This document shows, piece after piece, positions 48,371 to 56,964 of a stretch of DNA of 64,000 nucleotides (positions within the stretch are counted from its first letter, which is position 1; every line of letters begins with the position of its first letter). This stretch comes from an uncultured Collinsella sp. GTDB taxonomy: Bacteria > Actinomycetota > Coriobacteriia > Coriobacteriales > Coriobacteriaceae. The notes below the pieces were generated by a model, which ran no database searches, was not told the DNA's origin, and saw only the letters and a list, made by a program, of their open reading frames with translations. A program made the position numbers and the translations under genes. The DNA is taken from assembly GCA_900541855.1 (NCBI GenBank), contig UQLD01000012.1:6468-70467 (forward strand), written 5' to 3'.

Positions 48371-48382
48371 TGTAACGTTACA
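48371..48382. promoter_or_regulatory. Perfect 12-bp palindrome TGTAACGTTACA
   Basis: Typical of LacI/GalR-type operators. It lies 8 nt upstream of a TATAGA hexamer (48391-48396) and 57 nt before the Tat-exported protein gene, in an otherwise gene-free AT-rich gap. Confidence 0.45.
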
Positions 48383-48438
48383 AAAAAGATTATAGAATAG
48401 GAGTACCTTATAAGTCGCTTCTCTAGAAAGAAGAACAT

Positions 48439-49566
48439 ATGCTTTCGCGTCGTCGTTTTCTGCAACTTGTCGCGTCTTCAATTGTCGCCTTAGCCGCACG
48501 TCCGAAAGAGGTTTTTGCTTCGACGGGCAATATTGATGGTGAGCAGATACAATTTACTTCTGAAATTGCGCAAGAGCTTGCCGATAAATATATAAAGGGA
48601 CTCCTCGGCTATTCGTATACGCCTTCTGACCCTATTCCTTTTGTAGATGTTGATGGGTCCCCGCTTGGTTACATTGTTCCGGTTGTGACATCCAATAGAG
48701 CCGCGGGCTATTTGGTTTTAGATGCTTCAGATGATGAAATACTTACGGGATATCGTTTTGGAGACGGCTTAGTCAGCCCTATGGATCGGGGAGGAGATCT
48801 TGGTGTCGAGTCTTATTCTTTCAATAACCCAGTCGTAATGATCAATCCATTCGAATTCGGCGTGCAATCTTTGGACGGTTCAATAACAACAAATTGCGGA
48901 AGAACAATCCCGGCTGTTTCCATAGAAGGACGGCCTGTCGTTTTATCGAATAAACCTTCAAGCTGGAACGATGTTGTAATTTACGCAACTCAAATGCAGG
49001 ATTACACAGTATCTGGATTTCGTTCCATTTCTCAGTTTATGTCATATGATGAAAGCGAGATTAAGAGGCTTACCGCCCACTATGCTTGTATGGTGACAGC
49101 TTTTTCGAACGTTGCGGAACTGTATGGCATTGCCAATTTATATAGCGACCCTTCGCAATATATGCAGATATGGAATTACACCAATACCCATGCTCTTTCC
49201 GATGAAGAACAGACTGTTCCCGGCGTTGTTTTGGGTGGAACGCCGATATCAACCTGTGCAACGGGGTTTACAAATTACTGCGCAAGCAGAGGAAGTACTC
49301 TTATCGCCCGCACTGTCTCCTCTCCGGCTATCGCGAGCATTCAAAATGAGATTAACTCTAATAGACCGAATGTTTTACATGCGAGTTTGTACAACGGATC
49401 AGCCCATTCTGTAACAGCGGAGGCTTACGCCACACTTACTGGTAAGAAAACTGGAGAGACAAGGCAGATGATTGGCATAGCGGACGGCTGGAATTCATCT
49501 TTATCCTTCCTGAAGTATGATCAGAGCTATTATGCGTGGACTTATGGAACGACTTTTTCGAAGTAG
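48439..49566 (+). CDS. Tat-exported papain-like (C39/streptopain-like) cysteine protease
   Basis: 375 aa. The N-terminus MLSRRRFLQLVASSIVALAA has a clear twin-arginine motif (SRRRFLQ), so it is exported folded. Residues about 45-110 (ADKYIKGLLGYSY, AAGYLVLDASDDEILTGYRFGDG) resemble the propeptide of streptopain-like proteases. The catalytic part has LTAHYACMVTAFSNVAELYG (Cys 217), SLYNGSAHSVTAEAYATL (His 323) and IADGWNSSLSF. The family is inferred from this Cys/His pattern. Codon use is AT-rich compared with flanking genes, suggesting recent gain. The lipoprotein gene overlaps its 3' end, and a LacI-type palindrome lies upstream. Confidence 0.65.
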   Translation: MLSRRRFLQLVASSIVALAARPKEVFASTGNIDGEQIQFTSEIAQELADKYIKGLLGYSYTPSDPIPFVDVDGSPLGYIVPVVTSNRAAGYLVLDASDDEILTGYRFGDGLVSPMDRGGDLGVESYSFNNPVVMINPFEFGVQSLDGSITTNCGRTIPAVSIEGRPVVLSNKPSSWNDVVIYATQMQDYTVSGFRSISQFMSYDESEIKRLTAHYACMVTAFSNVAELYGIANLYSDPSQYMQIWNYTNTHALSDEEQTVPGVVLGGTPISTCATGFTNYCASRGSTLIARTVSSPAIASIQNEINSNRPNVLHASLYNGSAHSVTAEAYATLTGKKTGETRQMIGIADGWNSSLSFLKYDQSYYAWTYGTTFSK

Positions 49567-49936
49567 GGCGATTCGACTAGCTCTGTCTTTGGTGCTGATG
49601 GCTTCATTGGTGGGCTGTTCAACAAAGGAAGAGATATCGCGCGGAGGTTCCGGAGAAGTGACTGCGACAGACTCAGGTTCATTAGAAATAGCTGGCGGGC
49701 ATGCCGATGTGATGTTACAAGGAAAAGGCGTGCTTAGGTCGATTGATGCTGAAGACGCTGTCTGCTCAATAGAGGATTTGAAGACAGGTGAAACTGCATC
49801 GTACCGAGTTTCAGATAATGCTGCGAATATGATTGAGTCGATACCGACTGGAGCGCAGGTTTCTTTTAGATACTTTGCTCCGCAACTTGAGGATGAGCTT
49901 GCTTCTCTGGTGTCTATATGCACCGATGACAACTAA
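49532..49936 (+). CDS. Small lipoprotein overlapping the protease gene
   Basis: 134 aa. A signal with lipobox LVGC (Cys near residue 24: LALSLVLMASLVGCSTKEE) is followed by a short Gly/Ser linker and a small soluble domain with GKGVLRSIDAEDAVCSIEDLKTGETASYRV and GAQVSFRYFAPQL. It may adopt an OB-like or beta-barrel fold, which is unproven. The start overlaps the protease gene by 35 nt in another frame, so the two are probably translated as a pair. Alternative ATGs lie at 49517 and 49544. It could be an inhibitor or anchor for the protease (inference). A bidirectional terminator follows. Confidence 0.65.
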   Translation: MRGLMERLFRSRAIRLALSLVLMASLVGCSTKEEISRGGSGEVTATDSGSLEIAGGHADVMLQGKGVLRSIDAEDAVCSIEDLKTGETASYRVSDNAANMIESIPTGAQVSFRYFAPQLEDELASLVSICTDDN

Positions 49937-49949
49937 AAGGCCTGAATTC

Positions 49950-49993
49950 AAACGGCCTCGGATGGTCAAATTGGCTATCCGAGGCCGTTTTTT
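49950..49993. terminator. Bidirectional terminator between convergent genes
   Basis: AAACGGCCTCGGAT (49950-49963) and ATCCGAGGCCGTTT (49977-49990), then further Ts. Confidence 0.9.
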
Positions 49994-51290
49994 ACTCGAC
50001 CGGGGCTTCGACCTTGTCGATGGCCCAGGCGGCTCCGAGACCGCCGGTGGTGTTGCGGCGGATGCGCACGGTAACCTCGCGGCGCTCGCCGGCCTGCGTG
50101 TAGCACAGGGGGAAGTTTGCGCGGTTTCGCGCGGCCTCGATGGTACCGCGCTCGCGGGCGATCCAGTAGTACTCGCCGACAATGCCGAGCGTGTCGGCGC
50201 CGTAGGGGAGATAGGTCGACAACTGGTGCAGAAGCGGGCCGGGGCAGAAGACCTCGGTTGCGAAATCGACGGGGAAGTCCTCAGGGATGGCGGGCGCTGC
50301 GGGTGCGGGGGTTGGGGCCGCTGCGGGTACCGAAGCCGGTGCCGGTGCGGGAACTTGGTCGCAAGTAGAGGTGGGCACGGATTCGATGACGGGTGCGGGC
50401 TCAGGCACCGGTTCCGGCTTAACTGCGGAATCTGCGGGCTTCACGGTGACGGGCGCGTCTACAGCTGCAGTTTCAAACTCAACCTGCATCGCGCTCTCAT
50501 TCTCGACGCTCGACTTTGCTTCGATGGGCGTGGATGCCATAGTGGTGATGCCGGCGTTGGCGTTCTCGGGGTCATAGACGACCGTGAGCGAGATGGCGGG
50601 CTGCGGCGTCTCGGGCTTCGGCGCCGACTCGGTAGCGTCTTGATCGGCGGGCTGATCGTCCTCGGCCTCGTCGCCAAAGACATCGCTGTTTTGGAGCGCA
50701 GACGCCTCAGGTTGGCTAGCGGCTTCTTCTGCTGTCGACTTGGGAGCCTCGTTGAGCTCCGCAGTGGCTTCCTGCTCGGATATGACTTCGGGATCGGTCG
50801 TAGCGGTGATTTCGGTTTCGGCTTCTGCCGTTACCTCAATAGCGACTTCGATCTCGGGCTCGGGCTCGGATTCTGGCACGGCTTCAACCATGGCTTCAGG
50901 CTCGGGACGCTTAACGTGCTTGGGGCGCACGGCCTTGAGGTCCTTCTCGCCGCGTTTTTTCTTTTTGTAGGACTGCTTGGCTCCCTTGGCAGCCTTGGGC
51001 TTGTCCTCGCCCTTGGCAAGGGCGGCATCCCAGGCCTCGTTGGCGATGACCGTGGCATACAGGCGACCGCCCTTAAAGACGGTCAGCTTAATGCAGTCGT
51101 CGAGCTCCTCGAGCAGCTCGCGCGTGGACTCGAAGCCCAGGTCATAAGCGGCCATGTCACCAGCGGCGAGTGCCTCCTCGACCTGCGTCATAAACGTTTG
51201 CTTGCCGCATCCAATCGCATCGCGCAGCAGGCGATACAGATAGATGTGGTTGCCCAGCGAAAGCGTGGGCGTAACTATTGTCCTGCTCAT
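49992..51290 (-). CDS. Unknown protein with long acidic/Ala-Pro-rich linker
   Basis: 432 aa in three parts. An N-terminal helical domain of about 95 residues (LSLGNHIYLYRLLRDAIGCGKQTFMTQVEEALAAGD, ELLEELDDCIKLTVFKGGRLYATVIANEAW) is followed by a Lys-rich bridge. A low-complexity stretch of about 210 residues is rich in Glu, Ala, Pro and Thr. A C-terminal domain of about 100 residues has DFATEVFCPGPLLHQLSTYLPYGADTLGIVGEYYWIARERGTIEAARNRANFPL. No signal peptide or TM helix is visible. The start ATG follows AGGAGATTTGCC. I do not recognise a family; the linker suggests a scaffold or regulatory adaptor. Confidence 0.7.
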   Translation of the reverse strand: MSRTIVTPTLSLGNHIYLYRLLRDAIGCGKQTFMTQVEEALAAGDMAAYDLGFESTRELLEELDDCIKLTVFKGGRLYATVIANEAWDAALAKGEDKPKAAKGAKQSYKKKKRGEKDLKAVRPKHVKRPEPEAMVEAVPESEPEPEIEVAIEVTAEAETEITATTDPEVISEQEATAELNEAPKSTAEEAASQPEASALQNSDVFGDEAEDDQPADQDATESAPKPETPQPAISLTVVYDPENANAGITTMASTPIEAKSSVENESAMQVEFETAAVDAPVTVKPADSAVKPEPVPEPAPVIESVPTSTCDQVPAPAPASVPAAAPTPAPAAPAIPEDFPVDFATEVFCPGPLLHQLSTYLPYGADTLGIVGEYYWIARERGTIEAARNRANFPLCYTQAGERREVTVRIRRNTTGGLGAAWAIDKVEAPVE

Positions 51291-51362
51291 GGCAAATCTC
51301 CTCTTTACACACCAAAGCATCTTACCATCGCGCGGGGCTTGCCATCTCGTCGCCCAAGGCAA

Positions 51363-51394
51363 ACGGGCGCGAACCGCTATCGATTCGCGTCCGT
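51363..51394 (-). terminator. Hairpin between two minus-strand genes
   Basis: ACGGGCGCGAA (51363-51373) and TTCGCGTCCGT (51384-51394): 10 of 11 pairs plus one G-T. Confidence 0.55.
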
Positions 51395-51425
51395 TGTACA
51401 GGTTGCCTATCTGGGGATGCAGCGC

Positions 51426-52376
51426 CTAGTTGTCCGATGTCGTGCCTTGGCTTGAACTGTCAGATGCCGTGCCCGATGTGGTGCCACTCGAATTGCTGTT
51501 GTTGCTGTCTGCTGTGCCCGTTCCCGACGTGGTGTCGCTCGTCTGGCCTCCCGTGTTCGGCTGCGAACCGTCAGTCGTTTGGCTTGAGTCGGTCGTGCCG
51601 GATTGCGCGCCGCTGTTGTTCACAGAAGAATCGGCGCCCTGCGATTGGTTTTGGGTATTCGAGGACGAATCGGTAGAGGTGGAACTGTCTTGCGTGCCGT
51701 CCGTCTGTGCCTGCTGGTCTTGCGACTGGGTGTTGCCATTTGCATCGCTTTCCGTCGTGCGCGACGAAAGGATTGGCTCGGGGCGCTCGCCCAGACCCTC
51801 ACCGGCGGTGGTGATAAGGATGGCGCCGGCGCAGGCGATGACCGCGACGATGGCGATGGCGATCGAGAAGACGATGACCTTCTTTTGCGTCTGACTGCGC
51901 TCTGCCGCCGCCTTGGCGCGCAGGCTGTCGGGAGCAACGCGCGCCGTGGTCGCGCGCCCCGCAATCTGGCGCATCTCCTGCGTAGTCGCGGCGCCGCCCA
52001 GGTGCTCCTCGGCATTAAACTCAACGGGCTCGTAGGCGCCGGCGGGGTAGTCGACGGCGGCGTGCGTACCTTTGATGGCTTCGGCGCTGGCAGAGATAAA
52101 GTGGCGGTAGACCTGCGATGACACAACGGTGATGACCGAGCTCACGGCGGCGCCAATTACTGAACCAGCGATACCAATCTTGGAGGCAAGTGCGACGCTC
52201 GTGGCGGCAGCTGCGGCGCCGGCGATGATCTGGGGAATGGAAATGTCGTCAAACAGGCCCTTTTTGGGCGCGATGGCCATGGTCTGTCCGATGGAATGGT
52301 TCTCGTGCACGCCGTTGTTGAGCGATGCTGGCGTCATGACGCGCGTGCGCGGCGCGTCGGTGTACTTGGTTGTCAT
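51426..52376 (-). CDS. Membrane protein with Ser/Thr/Asn-rich tail
   Basis: 316 aa. After about 45 cytosolic residues comes a hydrophobic, Ala/Gly-rich double-helix region (IPQIIAGAAAAATSVALASKIGIAGSVIGAAVSSVITVVSSQVY). A cytosolic loop of about 90 residues, a TM helix (VIVFSIAIAIVAVIACAGAILITTA, near 165-190) and a 120-residue tail dominated by Ser, Thr, Gly, Asn, Gln and Asp follow. The tail is probably extracellular and glycosylatable or disordered. The start ATG follows GGGAGGACCCCGT. No family recognised; similar architectures occur in Coriobacteriia cell-envelope proteins. Confidence 0.72.
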   Translation of the reverse strand: MTTKYTDAPRTRVMTPASLNNGVHENHSIGQTMAIAPKKGLFDDISIPQIIAGAAAAATSVALASKIGIAGSVIGAAVSSVITVVSSQVYRHFISASAEAIKGTHAAVDYPAGAYEPVEFNAEEHLGGAATTQEMRQIAGRATTARVAPDSLRAKAAAERSQTQKKVIVFSIAIAIVAVIACAGAILITTAGEGLGERPEPILSSRTTESDANGNTQSQDQQAQTDGTQDSSTSTDSSSNTQNQSQGADSSVNNSGAQSGTTDSSQTTDGSQPNTGGQTSDTTSGTGTADSNNSNSSGTTSGTASDSSSQGTTSDN

Positions 52377-52550
52377 ACGGGGTCCTCCCGGTGTAAATCT
52401 GCTTCGTTTCGTGTAGCCATCAGGGTACCCACCAGATGTGAATCGTACGTGACATTTAACAGATACCATCAACTCATCAAGGGGGCTTGCTGTCTTTGGT
52501 GCAATAGCTTGATGCTAAACTGGATTTACGATTGCGAGGTGGTTTACGTG

Positions 52551-52790
52551 ATGTACCCGTATATGACATTCGAAGACGGTACCGAGGTCGTTCATTCTGA
52601 CCTGATTACAGATGGGGATATCGAAAAGGTTGTCGTGCATTTTGAACGACCGACGGCAGAGGGCTTCGACTCCGCTCGCTGTGAGTTGCCTTCCTGTTCG
52701 TGGACTGACTGGGAAGGGCGTTTTACTCAGAGTGAAAAACGAGCTTTCGAAGAGTGTTTGAGCAAATCATTTAGATTAGTTCGAGTTTAG
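52551..52790 (+). CDS. Small conserved-looking unknown protein
   Basis: 79 aa, acidic, with MYPYMTFEDGTEVVHSDLITDG, VVVHFERPTAEGFDSARCELPSCSWTDWEGRFTQSEKRAFEEC. The pattern recalls short gut-bacterial proteins with an F-x-DGTEVxHS start and an HFERPxxxGFDSARCELP middle, but I cannot name a family or function. The start ATG follows GAGGTGG; longer ORF starts upstream overlap the divergent gene's leader. It is the first gene of the AT-richer stretch that continues to 56.8 kb, 79 nt before the DUF2087 gene. Confidence 0.65.
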   Translation: MYPYMTFEDGTEVVHSDLITDGDIEKVVVHFERPTAEGFDSARCELPSCSWTDWEGRFTQSEKRAFEECLSKSFRLVRV

Positions 52791-52869
52791 TTCGAATATA
52801 GAAGCCGAATGCGATGACCTAAAGCGTATGCATTTTTAGTATTAGATGCGTATGAAATGGAGGATGTGA

Positions 52870-53151
52870 ATGGATGAGCTAATAGACTTTAAAAAACGAT
52901 TTCTCAAGAATGGCGAGCTGGTTTCAATTCCAAAAAAGGAAAGCTATAAAAGAATCATGCTGCTATGGGCCGTCTCTTTCTTTGAATTAAATACAAGTTA
53001 TACGGAGCTTCAGGTTAATCGTGTGCTGTCACAGCTCTATCCTGATTATGCCGTGTTGAGGCGGTACTTGGTTGATTATGGATTCCTATTAAGGGATGAG
53101 CGAGGCCTGAAATACGAGGTTAATCGTGATGTTCACGGTATTGAGAGCTAG
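52870..53151 (+). CDS. DUF2087-domain protein
   Basis: 93 aa: FLKNGELVSIPKKESYKRIMLLWAVSFFELNTSYTELQVNRVLSQLYPDYAVLRRYLVDYGFLLRDERGLKYEVN. This is the small helical DUF2087 domain, often found alone or attached to HTH regulators and thought to be regulatory. The start ATG follows GGAGGATGTGA. Its 3' end overlaps the transporter start by 23 nt, so it is coupled to the MFS-radical SAM operon, possibly as its regulator (inference). AT-rich codon use. Confidence 0.83.
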   Translation: MDELIDFKKRFLKNGELVSIPKKESYKRIMLLWAVSFFELNTSYTELQVNRVLSQLYPDYAVLRRYLVDYGFLLRDERGLKYEVNRDVHGIES

Positions 53152-54313
53152 CCGTCCGGTTCGGGTCCTATATATTGCTAGAGGGATAAGCGAAATAGGC
53201 AATTGGTGTGCGAATATTGCTTTGCCAATGCTGATTTACGAGGTAACTCACGATGTTTCTGCAACTGCTTTGATGGTCTGCTGCAGATTTGCCCCCTCTC
53301 TGTTTTCAGTTGCGCTCGCGCAGCTGCCTCAGAAGATGGGTATCGGGACACTGCAGGCCATGAGATTCGCAGACTTAATTCGCGCGGGATTATTCGTTTG
53401 CTATATTTTTGTTGATAGTAAATGGAGTATGTTTGCTATTACGTGCGCGGTATCGCTTTGCCGAACGGTTGAAATGCCCTGCTTTTACTCGTTGTTAAGA
53501 GCCAATACGAATAGTATCAATCGCGACGTAATTAATAATTCGTTTGGGTTTCTGCAGAATTTGATGATGGTTCTGGGGCCAGTTGCCGGCGGTTTTGTTG
53601 TCGCTCAATTTGGGGCGGAGGCTGTTCTTGCATTAGACGCGCTTTCTTTTGCCGCGTCGTTCTGGTTGCTGCGAGATGTTCCGTCGGTTATCGAGGTTAA
53701 TGATAAAGAGGGGATAAGCAAAAATGAAAAAAACAGGACTGCATTTAGTGATCTTAGCGCGAAGCACTTGGCAATTGGTTTCCTATTAATCGATATTTCT
53801 AGTGGTGTGGCATTCGGCTCTCTGAATTCTCTTTTGCCAGCTATTGCGCAATTGCAATTTGACTCGTCATCGATACAATACGGATTCCTTCAGAGTAGTC
53901 TTACAATCGGACTGTTGTTCGGAAATACAATATATGGTCGTTTAATTAGTGGTTCCGATTGCGTTAAATCATATTGTTTTGTGACGTATCTTGCGCTCGG
54001 TGCGTATCTGGCGTTTGGCTATCGCTATGCGTCTGGGATATCGTTTATTTTCCTTTTTATCGTCGGTGCCGGAAACGCCATTCAAGATGTGCTTCTCATA
54101 ACATCGCTGCAGGATTTGGCGAGAGACGAATCTGAATCGATAAGCCTGTTTTCAATTAGGGAGTCTTTGCAATCGGTTGCTGTTGTTATTTCAACACTCC
54201 TTGTTTCGCTGTTCACGAGCATCGCGATGTTCTCAATTCTCGTTACAGGACTTGGTGTATTTTCAATTATGATGGTAGTTGTGTTTCAATTGAATTATTT
54301 GCGAAAGATGTGA
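53129..54313 (+). CDS. MFS transporter
   Basis: 394 aa with about 12 TM helices. The first half has VRVLYIARGISEIGNWCANIALPMLIYEVTHDVSATALMVCCRFAPSLF, resembling macrolide/peptide-type MFS exporters (MFS-3 group). A central cytosolic loop of about 25 charged residues (NDKEGISKNEKNRT) separates the two halves. The ATG lies 3 nt after an in-frame GTG; both overlap the DUF2087 gene. The radical SAM gene starts 7 nt after the stop. In this context it is a likely exporter or self-protection pump for a modified peptide (inference). Confidence 0.87.
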   Translation: MFTVLRASRPVRVLYIARGISEIGNWCANIALPMLIYEVTHDVSATALMVCCRFAPSLFSVALAQLPQKMGIGTLQAMRFADLIRAGLFVCYIFVDSKWSMFAITCAVSLCRTVEMPCFYSLLRANTNSINRDVINNSFGFLQNLMMVLGPVAGGFVVAQFGAEAVLALDALSFAASFWLLRDVPSVIEVNDKEGISKNEKNRTAFSDLSAKHLAIGFLLIDISSGVAFGSLNSLLPAIAQLQFDSSSIQYGFLQSSLTIGLLFGNTIYGRLISGSDCVKSYCFVTYLALGAYLAFGYRYASGISFIFLFIVGAGNAIQDVLLITSLQDLARDESESISLFSIRESLQSVAVVISTLLVSLFTSIAMFSILVTGLGVFSIMMVVVFQLNYLRKM

Positions 54314-54320
54314 CGTTGAT

Positions 54321-55235
54321 ATGCCTAAAACGCTTTTAGTATTTCCCCCAGGATGGAGTCCAGTGGGGCCGTATCTTGCCTTGCCTGTTTTGAAGTCATA
54401 TCTTCAAGAGGTTGAACAATACAAAGTTGACATTGTTGACTTAAACGTGGAATTTTACGATGACCTCCTATCTTTTAGACATGTCGAAGAGTGCTGTAAA
54501 AGGTATCGGGAATCAAAGGATTCGTTTAGTTCGAATGTTCAATTAACAATCGAGTTGATACAAAAGTCAGCACTTAATGTTGACGAGGCAAAAGATATTT
54601 TCAGATCGAAGAGATACTTTAATCTAAAAGAAAGACAATATGCTGAAAACATTTTTAGAAATGCACTCTATATCATAAATCACGTCTCATATGGAGTTAA
54701 ATACACGTTCAACTCCATAGATCTGCCCTATGATTATTATTCGACACCAGAAATAATGAAATCGCTTGCGGATACCTTGCATAATCCGTTTATTTCCTTC
54801 TATGAAACTGCCTTTCTTAAGCGTATTCAGAGGGAAAAAATCGAGTTTATTGGGATTTCGGTGAGCGGCTGTTTCCAATTGATTTCTGCAGTTACGTTAG
54901 CGAAACTGATTAAAGAAGAATGTCCATCTGTTAAACACGTCTCATTGGGCGGCAATTACATTACTCGTTTAGCAGATGACTGCATGAAAGAATGGCATCC
55001 CTTTTTTGAATACATTGATTCGATAATGATGTATGACGGCGAAGAGCCGCTTGCACGTCTTCTTGAGGCTCTTGACTCTGGTGATGACAATCTCGACTGT
55101 GTTCCAAACCTTTGCCATGCTAAAGGTGGAAAGATATATAAAAACCATCGGATTGAGCAAACATTTATCAACGATACAGTTCCCGATTTCGATGGCTTCG
55201 CCCTTTCTAAATACTTCATGCTACTTCATGCCTGA
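54321..55235 (+). pseudogene. B12-binding radical SAM protein, N-terminal part (frameshifted)
   Basis: 304-codon fragment. The N-terminus KTLLVFPPGWSPVGPYLALPVLKSYLQEVEQYKVDIVDLNVEFYDD and IEFIGISVSGCFQLISAVTLAKLIKEECPSVKHVSLGGNYITRLADD match the cobalamin-binding domain of class B radical SAM enzymes. It is followed by YDGEEPLARLLEAL. The reading runs ...SKYFM and then goes out of frame because TACTTCATGC is repeated in tandem at 55212-55231, giving LLHA and a stop. Removing one 10-bp copy joins it exactly to the radical SAM half at 55228-56652 (773 aa in total). It could be a pseudogene or a phase-variable gene. Confidence 0.85.
55212..55231 (+). repeat. Perfect 10-bp tandem duplication causing a frameshift
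   Basis: TACTTCATGC at 55212-55221 is repeated at 55222-55231. It shifts the frame of the radical SAM gene by +1; loss of one copy would restore a 774-codon ORF (54321-56652). Confidence 0.95.
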
Positions 55236-56652
55236 GTTAATATTGCCGGTTTATTCCTCTAGGCAGTGTTTTAATCATTGCGCCTTCTGCACCATTCCCG
55301 GTGCTACCGGTGGTTGTTACCGAAAGATGCCTATATCGAGAGTATTTGAAATAATGTGTCGGTTAAATGAAAAATACGGCACGAGAGTTTTCTCTTTTGT
55401 GGATGAAACATTCGAAGGCAAAAGAATGGAGCAACTCGCGGATGAAATAAACGCATCGGGAAAAACGTTTTTCTGGCATGGAGAAACGAGGTTCTCTCCA
55501 ACCCTAAGTACAGACGTTTTCAACAAGATATACCAAAGTGGATGTAGGCAGATTCAGTTTGGCCTCGAGTCATACAACCAAAGAGTTCTTGATCTAATGA
55601 AGAAGAACACGAGAGTTGATTGGATTGATCGCAATATCCATGATTGTCTCAATGCGGGTATTCCTGTTCATCTATTCTTTATGATTGGCTTTCCGACCGA
55701 AACTAAAGAAGAGGCTCTGAACACCTTAGCTTATACAGAGAATGTTTTGAATTATTCAAAACAGGTATGTGGTGTTCCATATTCCACGAGAGGATTTACG
55801 AATTTTGGTCTCGTTATGGGGTCGGATGTTTGGAATCATCCCGATAAGTATGGTGTCTCTGTAATGCCGAAGTCCCAATATGAGGATTTGCGCCTCGAAG
55901 TGGATTGTGTTTCAGGCACTGGTTTAACTTTAAATGAAGCAAAATCCTTATCTGATGAGCATCATATTGATTTTTATATGCAAGAAGTCATAAACGGTAG
56001 CGACACAATTGACTTGCCCCAGCGGCTTCATATTTCAGAGGTGACCTGGATCCTAGATTCTATTCACGCTGTCAGGTATAAGGGACATTTGACCAAAGTA
56101 AAGCGACGGCTGACTAGTCTAAATCCAGCTGATCGAATCTGGCTGGATTCCAAGACCTCTGTCGTGCTCGTTGAGCCATTTGCCTACTTCTATAATTCTG
56201 AATACCATCATGTCTATGCTGTTTCCCAGTTGGTATACCTTAAGTTGGCCCGTTTATTGGAGGCCGATTGTAGCATTTCTCTTATCCTTGATCAGGGCGA
56301 TCTCGAGCTGACAAGGGCGATAGAAGAACTGTTGCATTATGGATTGCTGAATACAAATATCGATGCCGATTATGTAATGCACGATAATGGTTTTCAATTG
56401 GTTAAAAGTTCGTTTGTGAAAGAAGTCGGACGCTCAAAAGAGGGGTTAAGAGTACTGCTGAGTTGTGCCACCCATAGAATGTGTGCGGTTAATGATTTTT
56501 CGTTCGCTTTGCTTTCGTTGTTTGAAAAGCCGATTACTAAGAACGAGGTGCGCGACATTTTGAAAAAAGAGGGACTATCGGCAAGCGAGGAGCAATTAAA
56601 CAAGTTGGTTGATAATTGCATGAAAGCAGATATACTACAATTGATTAGATAG
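55228..56652 (+). pseudogene. B12-binding radical SAM protein, catalytic C-terminal part (frameshifted)
   Basis: 475 codons. The radical SAM cluster motif is QCFNHCAFCTIPGATGG (Cys 14, 18 and 21, CxxxCxxC). Barrel features are RVFSFVDETFEGKRMEQLADEI, FFWHGETRFSPTL, GCRQIQFGLESYNQRVLDLMKK and GIPVHLFFMIGFPTETKEEAL. The last 80 residues (CAVNDFSFALLSLFEKPITKNEVRDILKKEGLSASEEQLNKLVD) look like a PqqD-type peptide-recognition fold, and a similar segment may precede it. No ribosome site lies near its first ATG, so alone it is probably not translated. A short peptide ORF follows 13 nt downstream. Confidence 0.85.
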
Positions 56653-56665
56653 AGGAGGTTTCTGC

Positions 56666-56776
56666 ATGGACGTTATTAACAAAGATCTCTTGGAGCAGCT
56701 GAAAGAGTTTCAGGAAGAGGGCGTCGTGGTAGAAGTGTTCGACTTTGAGGACTACATGGATAAATTCTGCCATTAG
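56666..56776 (+). CDS. 36-aa peptide, candidate RiPP precursor
   Basis: This ORF starts at an ATG 5 nt after AGGAGGTTT-type ribosome sequence that overlaps the radical SAM stop (AGAGGAGG at 56651-56658). The first part is helix-prone and charged (MDVINKDLLEQLKEFQEEG); the tail is Val-rich then acidic/aromatic, ending FDFEDYMDKFCH with a single Cys-His at the terminus. That is the leader-plus-core layout of small RiPP precursors, sitting beside a radical SAM enzyme with a PqqD-like end and an MFS pump. A strong terminator follows at 56801. The product is inferred; the ORF itself is well supported by its ribosome site and position. Confidence 0.65.
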   Translation: MDVINKDLLEQLKEFQEEGVVVEVFDFEDYMDKFCH

Positions 56777-56800
56777 TTTCGGAATTTACTCGCCTCGCTT

Positions 56801-56836
56801 AAAGGAGAAGTCGATTATCGATTTCTCCTTTTTTAA
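56801..56836 (+). terminator. Terminator after the peptide gene
   Basis: AAAGGAGAA (56801-56809) with inner TCGA/TCGA pairs with TTCTCCTTT (56822-56830), then a T-run. Confidence 0.85.
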
Positions 56837-56964
56837 TTAAAGATATTTTTGAACTACATGCTCTTAGCACAGGTTGGCCTCTCAGTAAACTGGGAGGTTG
56901 CTTTGGCTAGTTAGAGATATGTGAACGTCCGTTAGACTGAATCTCAGGGTAGAAGGGGCCTCCA

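Noticed and set aside
49833..51455. 540-codon plus-strand ORF rich in Gly, Leu, Arg and Phe
   Set aside because: It is the complement of the low-complexity Glu/Ala/Pro linker of the real minus-strand gene; that gene has the ribosome site.
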